Origin: CAYNYM01 sp049366815
GTDB lineage: Bacteria > Desulfobacterota > DSM-4660 > Desulfatiglandales > HGW-15
Length of the DNA stretch: 16,149 bases
Reading direction: 5' to 3'
Assembly: GCA_049366815.1 (NCBI GenBank)
Contig: JBMNCO010000031.1
Span: 1-16,149, forward strand
This document shows, one piece after another, positions 6,882 to 16,149 of this stretch. The notes under the pieces are model-generated. The model saw only the letters and a list, made by a program, of their open reading frames with translations. It searched no databases and was not told the origin of the DNA. Each line of letters starts with the position of its first letter. The stretch's first letter is position 1. The position numbers were made by a program, and so were the translations under genes.

Positions 6882-7211
6882 TCAAACCCGGCTGAATAGG
6901 GCAAAGGCGGTCGGAGGCAGAGCCAGGCCCGCCTCTCCCTGGAAACGATTCGTCCGGGTACTGGTACTTCCCGGGCCCGCCCATCGCTCATCGGATGAAT
7001 CCATCCGTATCCAACCGAAAGAGGTGCGGACTGTCGGTGGGGCGACCTCCACGACGGCATGAAAATAGCCCTTTTCGTTCCCGTCCAGATCCGATATCTG
7101 TTCCTTCGGGGACAGGATCCGCACCGCCGATTCATTCCCCCCGGGCGCCCAGGCGGGAAACCGGCACCGGTCGTTCCCGAGATAGACGGCCCCGAGGCCG
7201 CGACCCCTCAT
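6882..7211 (-). pseudogene. treZ: Internally deleted malto-oligosyltrehalose trehalohydrolase (treZ), still a 109-aa open frame
   Basis: TreZ releases trehalose from maltooligosyl trehalose. Here only its two ends remain. The N-terminal part is the β-sandwich: LGAVYLGNDRCRFPAWAPGG, then VRILSP and GYFHAVVEV. It passes without a stop into what looks like the protein's end: MDSSDERWAGPGS, then GEAGLALPPTAFALFSRV and stop at 6882-6884. The whole (βα)8 catalytic domain is missing, about 80% of a usual ~600-residue protein. The start ATG (7211-7209) overlaps the glgB stop as ATGA, the mark of translational coupling in the ancestral operon. Frame openness means a short peptide might still be made, but it cannot catalyse. 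The N-terminal assignment is firm; the C-terminal one rests on the DERWxGPG and LPP motifs. Confidence 0.75.
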
Positions 7212-9160
7212 GGTGTCCAATCCTCCTGCTTGAAAAAGACCGCACCCAGCGGCGGAAGCGTCAGGTTCAACGAAAAGGGCAGGCCGTGAAAGGGGACGGG
7301 TGCGGCCTCCACACCGCCCAGGTTGCCCTGGCCGCTGCCACCGTAAAGCTCGGCGTCGCTGTTCAGGATCTCCGCCCACATACCGCCGGAGGGCGCTCCG
7401 ACGCGGTAGTTGTGGCGGGGCAAGGGAGTAAAGTTGAATGCGGCGATGACCGGACCCCCCGCCGATCGACCTTTCCGCATCAGGCTGATGGTGCTCTGCT
7501 GCATGTCGTTGCAGTCGATCCATTGGAATCCCTCGACCTGAAAATCCAGTTCGTAGAGGGCGGGTTCGTCCCGGTAGCGCCGGTTCAGATCCTCCACCCA
7601 GCGCCGGAGTCCTTCGTGGAGCGGGAATTCGAGCAGATGCCAGTCCAGTCCGCTCTCGTGGTACCATTCGTTCCACTGGCCTATTTCCCCGCCCATGAAG
7701 AGCAGTTTCTTCCCGGGCTGGGCCGCCATATACCCCAGGAGAAGCCTCAGGTTGGCAAATTTCTGCCAGTCGTCCCCGGGCATCTTGCGCAGCAGCGATC
7801 CCTTGCCGTAGACCACTTCGTCGTGGGAAAGGGGGAGAATGAAGTTTTCCTGAAAGGCATAGAGCATGCGGAAGGTGAGCCTGTCGTGATGAAAGGACCG
7901 GTGGATTGGGTCATGAGACATGTAGGAGAGCGTATCGTGCATCCATCCCATGTCCCACTTCAGTCCGAAGCCGAGCCCTCCCACATAATCGGGGCGGGAT
8001 ACCATGGGCCATGACGTGGATTCCTCCGCGATGGTCTGGACATGGGGAAAGCTCCTGTAGACCTCCCGGTTGAACCGTCGCAGGAAGGCAATGGCCTCCA
8101 GGTTCTCTTTGCCGCCGTATTTGTTGGGGATCCATTCTCCGTCCCTGCGCCCGTAATCGAGATAGAGCATGGAGGCCACGGCATCCACGCGGAGGCCGTC
8201 GGCGTGGTATTTGCCCAGCCAGAAAAGGGCGCTGCTGATAAGAAAGCTCTGCACTTCGTTGCGGCCGTAGTTGAAGAGAATGCTCTTCCATTCCGGGTGG
8301 AATCCCTGTTTGGGATCGGCGTGTTCATAGAGATGGGTACCGTCGAAATAGCCCAGACCGTGCTCGTCGTTGGGAAAATGGGACGGTACCCAGTCCAGAA
8401 TGACACCGATGCCGTTTTGGTGCAGGCAATCGACGAGAAACATGAAATCCTGGGGTGTGCCGTAACGCGCGGTGGGAGCGAAGTACCCGAGGGAGAGATA
8501 ACCCCAGGAACCGTAAAAAGGATGCTCCATGACCGGGAGGAATTCCACGTGGGTGAAATTCATTTTCCGCGCGTACTCAGCCAGTTCGGGTCCCAGTTCC
8601 CGATAGGTCAGGGGCCTGTTCCCTTCTTCGGCCAGCCTCTTCCAAGAGCCCGGATGCACCTCGTAGACTGACATGGGCTTGTCCGGGGCGTTTACGTGTT
8701 CCCTTCCGGCTATCCAGTCCCCGTCCCCCCAGTCGTAGTCCAGATCCCACACCACCGAGGCCGTCCCGGGGGGAGTCTCGTTATACAGGGCGCAGGGATC
8801 GGCCTTGTCCACCCGATAGCCGTTGAACCGGGAACGGATGTGATATTTGTACACGGCGCCCTTGCCCAGATCCGGGACAAAGCCTTCCCATATCCCGGAA
8901 TCTCCCCTCGACCGCAGGGGATGTGCGGTCTTGTTCCATCCGTTGAAGTCTCCCATGACAAAGACCTGCTCCGCGTTCGGGGCCCAGACGGCAAAGGCGG
9001 TACCTTTGAGGCCCTCGTGGAACACCGGGTGAGCCCCCAGTTTATCTGCCAGTCGAAAGTGGCTTCCCTCATTAAAAAGATACAGATCGTCGTCGGTGAT
9101 TCGGTCCACCCCGTAGAGAACCTCCTGCGGGGCGGGCGTGTCGTCGGTCGGGTGGTTCAT
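7208..9160 (-). CDS. glgB: 1,4-α-glucan branching enzyme
   Basis: GlgB (GH13) cuts α-1,4 chains and rejoins them as α-1,6 branches, finishing the glucan made by GlgE. The product is 650 residues from ATG 9160, chosen because GGAG lies 6 nt upstream; an upstream frame extension has no such site. Residues 24-150 form the typical opening (YLFNEGSHFRLADKLGAHP) and CBM48 module (FAVWAPNAEQVFVMGDFNGW). The catalytic barrel has DGLRVDAVASML with nucleophile D326, IAEEST with acid E379, and LSHDEVVYGKGSL with D447. GSWGY (217-221) and the C-terminal β-domain are present. It lacks the extra N1 module of the ~730-residue enterobacterial form, which is common. It starts 61 nt after treS-mak and overlaps treZ by 4 nt (ATGA). 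Confidence 0.97.
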   Translation of the reverse strand: MNHPTDDTPAPQEVLYGVDRITDDDLYLFNEGSHFRLADKLGAHPVFHEGLKGTAFAVWAPNAEQVFVMGDFNGWNKTAHPLRSRGDSGIWEGFVPDLGKGAVYKYHIRSRFNGYRVDKADPCALYNETPPGTASVVWDLDYDWGDGDWIAGREHVNAPDKPMSVYEVHPGSWKRLAEEGNRPLTYRELGPELAEYARKMNFTHVEFLPVMEHPFYGSWGYLSLGYFAPTARYGTPQDFMFLVDCLHQNGIGVILDWVPSHFPNDEHGLGYFDGTHLYEHADPKQGFHPEWKSILFNYGRNEVQSFLISSALFWLGKYHADGLRVDAVASMLYLDYGRRDGEWIPNKYGGKENLEAIAFLRRFNREVYRSFPHVQTIAEESTSWPMVSRPDYVGGLGFGLKWDMGWMHDTLSYMSHDPIHRSFHHDRLTFRMLYAFQENFILPLSHDEVVYGKGSLLRKMPGDDWQKFANLRLLLGYMAAQPGKKLLFMGGEIGQWNEWYHESGLDWHLLEFPLHEGLRRWVEDLNRRYRDEPALYELDFQVEGFQWIDCNDMQQSTISLMRKGRSAGGPVIAAFNFTPLPRHNYRVGAPSGGMWAEILNSDAELYGGSGQGNLGGVEAAPVPFHGLPFSLNLTLPPLGAVFFKQEDWTP

Positions 9161-9221
9161 ATTGGTCTCCGCTCTATCCGGGGTCGTCGCCCGTGAAGGA
9201 TCTTTGGTCTTTGTCCGGTCA

Positions 9222-12548
<3,327 letters not shown>

Positions 12549-12664
12549 TGGTGGTCGGTCCTTTTCTCTTTGCCTGTGCAGCCTCTTGAAAGAGAAGCTG
12601 TCCGATTTCGTCCCGGAACACGGAAAATGCCGAAAAGCAGCCCTCCGCACCGACAGGATCCAGA

Positions 12665-14647
12665 CTACATGAAGTAGTCGAAATCGCGCTCGGTCCTGAG
12701 TTTCCTTCGTATCCGGAAGATGTGGGCCGGGAGGATCCCCGGATCTAGGGACAAATCGTTCTCCGGCCCCTGCCAGAGGAGGCGCATTTCGCTGAGTTGA
12801 TCATGCAACTGGAAGGCCTGCTCGTTTTCGAGGCCCATCTCGGGCAACGGAAGGCTCAGCCGTGCTTCGTGCGTGTGATGCGGATCAAGATTCACGACCA
12901 CCAGGACGATATTGGAAAAATCGTCCGTGTGCTTGGAGTAGCAGATGATCTGCTCGTTGTCCGCCCGGTGAAAACGGAGGTTGCGGTCGCTGCGCAGGGC
13001 GGGGTTTTCCCTCCTGATGCGATTGATCCGGACGACCATGTCCCTCAAACTCCCCGGGTCTTCTACGGACCAGTGCCTGATCTCATATTTCTCGGAGTCG
13101 AGGTATTCCTCGCGTCCCCTTTCCAGGGGGCGGTCTTCACACAGTTCAAAGGCCGGTCCGTATATCCCGTAACTGGCGCCCAGGGTCGCGGCCAGGACCA
13201 GCCTGGTCACGAAGGCCGGACGTCCCCCCATCTGCAGGTATTCGGTCAGGATATCCGGAGTGTTCGGCCAGAGGTTGGGCCGGAAGTATTCCCGCACCCC
13301 GGTGCGTGCCAGTTCACTGAAATATTCCGAGATTTCCCACGCGGTGTTGCGCCAGGTGAAATAGGTGTAGGACTGGGAAAAACCGACCTTGGCCAGACGG
13401 TACATCACCTTGGGGCGGGTGAAGGCCTCGGACAGAAAGAGGACCTCGGGATAACGGGACTTGATCTCCCCGATCAGCCATTCCCAGAACCGCAGGGGCT
13501 TGGTATGCGGGTTGTCCACACGAAACATCCGGATCCCCTGCTCGATCCAGAAGAGCACGACGCCCTTGAGTTCTTCCCACAGTTCCCGCCACTGCTCGGA
13601 TTCGAAGTCCAGGGGATAGATGTCCTGATATTTTTTCGGTGGGTTTTCAGCGTACTGAATAGAGCCGTCGGGCCCGGCTCGAAACCATTCCGGGTGCGAC
13701 CGGACATAGGGATGGTCCGGCGAGCACTGAAAGGCCAGATCCATGGCGATCTCCAGGCCGAGGGTCTCCGCCTGCGCGACGAGGTCCTGAAAGTCTTTCA
13801 AGTCCCCCAATTCGGGGTGAACGGATTTGTGTCCGCCCTCGCCGGCGCCGATGGCCCAGGGGCTGCCCGGGTCGCCGGGCTGTGCCGGGGTCGTGTTGTT
13901 TCGTCCCTTCCGGTACGATAGGCCTATCGGGTGGATCGGAGGAAGGTACAGGACGTCGAATCCCATGCGGGCGATTTCGGGAAGCCGGTCCCTGCAATCC
14001 TTCAGGGTGCCGTGCCTTCCCTCTCTCTGTGCACAGGATCGCGGGAATATTTCATACCATGCACTGAACCGGGCCTTTTCCCTGTCTACGACGACCTCGA
14101 GACGCCTTTCGTACACGGTCGGCCATCGTCTTTCCCCGTGAAGGAACATGAGTTCCTCCAGGTCCCTGCTCAGGGCCGTCGCGACCGGCTCCTCTCCGGA
14201 TTCCAGTTCCTGCAGCCGGCTTGCCAGCCTCCCCGCATGGGGCTCCGGGGCGCGACCGGCCGCCGTCCTGATCAGTTCGGCTCCGGTCTTGAGATCCAGG
14301 GAGACGTCCAGTCTCGCCTCCACCTTTTTGACCAGATCGCGCCGCCAGGTCTTGAAACGGTCCACCCAGGCCACGAGGGTGTATTCATGGCAGCCGAGCG
14401 CGGTGACCTCGAATTCCCCCTGCCATCGGTCATTGCCCAGAGGTTTCATGGGGACCGCCTTCCATTTCCGATTCTCCCGCTTCCGATGGATCAGGAGCAC
14501 GGAGACGGCGTCGTGACCGTCACAAAACACGTCGGCCTCCACCCGAACCCTCTCCCCCAGAGTCCTCTTGATCGGAAAACGTCCGCAGTCGATTTCGGGA
14601 ACCACCGACTCGATCACCACCCGTTCTCTGCCTCTTATCTCCTCCAT
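12665..14647 (-). CDS. glgE: α-1,4-glucan:maltose-1-phosphate maltosyltransferase
   Basis: GlgE (GH13_3) transfers maltosyl units from maltose-1-phosphate onto growing α-1,4-glucan. The 660-residue length is normal for the family. ATG 14647 has AGGAGG 4 nt upstream. The N-terminal β-domain covers about 1-190. The catalytic domain opens with SAWYEIFPRS and LYLPPIHPIGLSYRKGRNNT. The nucleophile is D378 in MFRVDNPHTKP and the acid/base is E407 in LSEAFTRP, with the 29-residue spacing seen in characterised GlgE. Later signatures include YFTWRNTAWEISEYF, FRPNLWPNTPDILTEYL, YGIYGPAFELCE and EEYLDSEKYEIRHW. No signal peptide is seen, so it is cytosolic. It is the first gene of the minus-strand operon and its substrate is made by the next gene and, divergently, by GlgM. 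Confidence 0.97.
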   Translation of the reverse strand: MEEIRGRERVVIESVVPEIDCGRFPIKRTLGERVRVEADVFCDGHDAVSVLLIHRKRENRKWKAVPMKPLGNDRWQGEFEVTALGCHEYTLVAWVDRFKTWRRDLVKKVEARLDVSLDLKTGAELIRTAAGRAPEPHAGRLASRLQELESGEEPVATALSRDLEELMFLHGERRWPTVYERRLEVVVDREKARFSAWYEIFPRSCAQREGRHGTLKDCRDRLPEIARMGFDVLYLPPIHPIGLSYRKGRNNTTPAQPGDPGSPWAIGAGEGGHKSVHPELGDLKDFQDLVAQAETLGLEIAMDLAFQCSPDHPYVRSHPEWFRAGPDGSIQYAENPPKKYQDIYPLDFESEQWRELWEELKGVVLFWIEQGIRMFRVDNPHTKPLRFWEWLIGEIKSRYPEVLFLSEAFTRPKVMYRLAKVGFSQSYTYFTWRNTAWEISEYFSELARTGVREYFRPNLWPNTPDILTEYLQMGGRPAFVTRLVLAATLGASYGIYGPAFELCEDRPLERGREEYLDSEKYEIRHWSVEDPGSLRDMVVRINRIRRENPALRSDRNLRFHRADNEQIICYSKHTDDFSNIVLVVVNLDPHHTHEARLSLPLPEMGLENEQAFQLHDQLSEMRLLWQGPENDLSLDPGILPAHIFRIRRKLRTERDFDYFM

Positions 14648-14813
14648 TCAGCCTCCTGTGCCGGATTCCGGCCGATCACTACCCACTCTATCATGGTGTC
14701 CGTTGTCCCTGAATAGGGTCAATCCTGTATTCTGTTATAAACAAAAGGCTATGACCTGCGAAAAGGTCGTGGAATAATAAAGAATATAGAAAATCGAATA
14801 AGGAGATCTGCGC
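14648..14813. promoter_or_regulatory. Divergent promoter region between glgE and glgM
   Basis: This 166-nt A+T-rich spacer separates the starts of two opposite transcription units and must hold both promoters. Ribosome binding sites are clear: AGGAGG for glgE, and AAGGAG at 14800-14805 for glgM, 8 nt before its ATG. A short dyad CCCT-GAAT-AGGG lies near 14707-14718. A stem-loop GACCT-GCGAAA-AGGTC lies at 14753-14768 in the probable glgM leader; two flanking pairs could extend it to 7 bp. A TTGACC on the minus strand overlaps the dyad, but no -10 box at good spacing follows. The dyad could be an operator coordinating both units; this is inference. Confidence 0.55.
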
Positions 14814-16149
14814 ATGAAAATAGCGGTCCTGAGCAAGGAATTCCCGCCCCACGTATACGGCGGCGCCGGTGTCCACGTCGACCATCTGACCCGTGAGCTG
14901 GCCGTTCTGGAAGGGGGCGTGCACCGGATCCAGGTCCTCTGTTTCGGTGAACAGCAGGGGGTCTCGANNNNNNNNNNNNNNNNNNNNNNNNNNNNNNNNN
15001 NNNNNNNNNNNNNNNNNNNNNNNNNNNNNNNNNNNNNNNNNNNNNNNNNNNNNNNNNNNNNNNNNNNGGGGGCGTGCACCGGATCCAGGTCCTCTGTTTC
15101 GGTGAACAGCAGGGGGTCTCGATGAATCGGCTCGTGACCGGGATCGGGAGGGACGAGGCCGCCCGGCATCCGGATCCCGCACTGGACAGGGTGCTGGACA
15201 CCCTTTCCCGGGACATCAAGATGCCGGTTGCCGTGAGGGGTGCGGATCTGATCCATGCCCACACCTGGTACACCCATCTGGCAGGCTGCCTCCTGAAGTC
15301 GCTGACCGGAGCGCCCCTGGTCCTGACCACCCATTCCCTGGAACCCCACCGTCCCTGGAAGCGCGAACAACTCGGGAGGGGGTATGCCCTGTCCTGCTGG
15401 CTGGAAGAGACGGCTTATCAAAACGCCGACCGGGTCATCGCCGTGTCGGGAAAGATGAAAAGCGATGTATGCACGCTCTATGATATTCCCGGGACCAAGG
15501 TGGAGATCATCCCGAACGGAATAGACGGGGAGCGGTACCGGCACAGGGAAGACCCGGCGGTTCTCCAATCCTACGGGATAGATCCAGGGATCCCCTACGT
15601 GCTCCTCGTGTCCCGTCTGACCCGGCAAAAAGGGATCGCCCACTTCCTCAACGCAGCCGAACTTCTGCCTCCGCGCGTGCAGGCCGTACTCTGCGCAGAC
15701 GCTCCGGATACCGCCTCCTTCCTGCAGGAGGTCGAGCGGAGGGTGGAAGCGCTGAAAAGGCAGGGAAAAAGGAATGTCGTCTGGGTTCGGGAAACCGTGC
15801 CGGTCGACCGGTTGGTGGTCCTGTACAGTCACGCGGCCGTCTTCGTCTGCCCCTCGATTTACGAACCCTTCGGCCTCATCAATCTCGAGGCCATGGCATG
15901 CGGGACGCCGGTCGTGGCCTCGGCAATCGGCGGTATCCCGGAGGTGGTGGTGGAAAATGAAACGGGGAAACTGGTATCCTTCCGGCCGGTCTCTCCTCAA
16001 GATCCCGAACCCGAAGATCCGCAGAGGTTCGCCGCGGAACTCGCCGGGGCGGTCACGCATCTGCTCGATTCTCCCTTGCTGAGAGAAGAAATGGGCGGGA
16101 AGGCCAGGGACCTTGTGGAGAGACGCTTCACCTGGCGAGCAGTGGCCGC
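14814..16149 (+). CDS. glgM: GT4 glycogen synthase / α-maltose-1-phosphate synthase, interrupted by scaffold gap and cut by window edge
   Basis: This is the retaining GT4 glycosyltransferase of the actinobacterial GlgA type, known in mycobacteria as GlgM. It uses ADP-glucose, with glucose-1-phosphate as acceptor to give maltose-1-phosphate, or extends glucan. It starts at ATG 14814 after AAGGAG. The N-terminus MKIAVLSKEFPPHVYGGAG holds the donor-binding Gly loop (residues 15-22). After the gap come IHAHTWYTHLAG, TTHSLEPHRPWKREQLG, AVSGKMKSDV, IIPNGID, VSRLTRQKG and YEPFGLINLEAMACGTPVVAS. This last motif holds the E-x7-E pair (E299/E307, numbered with the gap collapsed). Removing one 55-bp copy plus the Ns restores one continuous frame of 393 codons up to the edge; about 15 residues are probably missing. 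Whether it acts mainly as GlgM or GlgA cannot be read from sequence, but divergence from glgE favours GlgM. Confidence 0.92.
14913..14967 (+). repeat. 55-bp sequence left of gap, identical to 15068-15122
   Basis: The last 55 bases before the Ns are identical, base for base, to the first 55 after them. This looks like a contig-end overlap that was not merged, and not a biological duplication. Confidence 0.95.
14968..15067. other. Assembly gap of exactly 100 Ns
   Basis: A run of exactly 100 Ns is the conventional placeholder for a gap of unknown size. It splits glgM. Because both flanks share 55 bp, the true gap length is most likely minus 55, meaning the contigs overlap. Confidence 0.98.
15068..15122 (+). 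repeat. 55-bp sequence right of gap, identical to 14913-14967
   Basis: This is the second copy of the gap-flanking sequence. Its last base begins the ATG (15122-15124) that continues the glgM frame when the duplicated copy and the Ns are removed. Confidence 0.95.

Noticed and set aside
6995..8014. 339-aa plus-strand open frame opposite glgB and treZ remnant
   Set aside because: It is the antisense shadow of glgB, low-complexity Arg/Pro-rich at its start, and without a family signature.
14735..16060. 441-aa minus-strand frame spanning the N gap
   Set aside because: It reads through Ns and is antisense to the GT4 synthase, whose motifs are unmistakable.

Overview
This window is part of a draft bacterial chromosome. 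At 14968-15067 it contains a 100-N scaffold gap. It has two parts. Positions 1 to about 2530 form a patchy accessory zone at a tRNA-Asp integration hotspot. Positions about 2630-16149 form a G+C-rich α-glucan/trehalose locus. The organism looks Gram-negative-like, with good AGGAG-type ribosome binding sites. A deltaproteobacterial (Desulfobacterota) relative is my guess from gene content and style, but nothing in the window proves it.

Accessory zone: a tyrosine recombinase runs off the left edge (1-864, minus). Next to it is a 48-nt copy of the 3' end of a tRNA-Asp(GUC) gene, followed by that tRNA's own intrinsic terminator. This is the usual geometry of an integrated element lying to the left, with chromosome resuming at about 1058. 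To the right are a methyltransferase C-terminal relic, a CGGC-family cysteine-rich protein, one or two tiny orphan ORFs and a small repeat.

Glucan locus: one long minus-strand gene series reads glgE (maltosyltransferase), a treS-mak fusion (trehalose synthase plus maltokinase), glgB (branching enzyme), a treZ remnant, a treY remnant, a baeRF3-type protein, a phosphoribosyltransferase and perhaps a 26-aa membrane microprotein. Divergent from glgE, on the plus strand, is a GT4 glycogen synthase of the actinobacterial GlgA/GlgM type. It is interrupted only by the scaffold gap and by the window edge.

Together these encode a full GlgE pathway. TreS interconverts trehalose and maltose, Mak phosphorylates maltose to maltose-1-phosphate, and GlgM can also make maltose-1-phosphate from ADP-glucose and glucose-1-phosphate. 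GlgE polymerises maltosyl units and GlgB branches the product. The TreY/TreZ route, which would turn the glucan back into trehalose, has collapsed in place. Both genes keep their two ends but have lost most of the middle. treZ is a single 109-codon in-frame ORF still overlapping the glgB stop codon as ATGA, while treY carries several frameshifts and deletions. This selective decay inside an otherwise intact operon is the most interesting biology here.

The scaffold gap is almost certainly artificial. An identical 55-bp sequence flanks it, and collapsing one copy plus the 100 Ns restores the glgM reading frame exactly.
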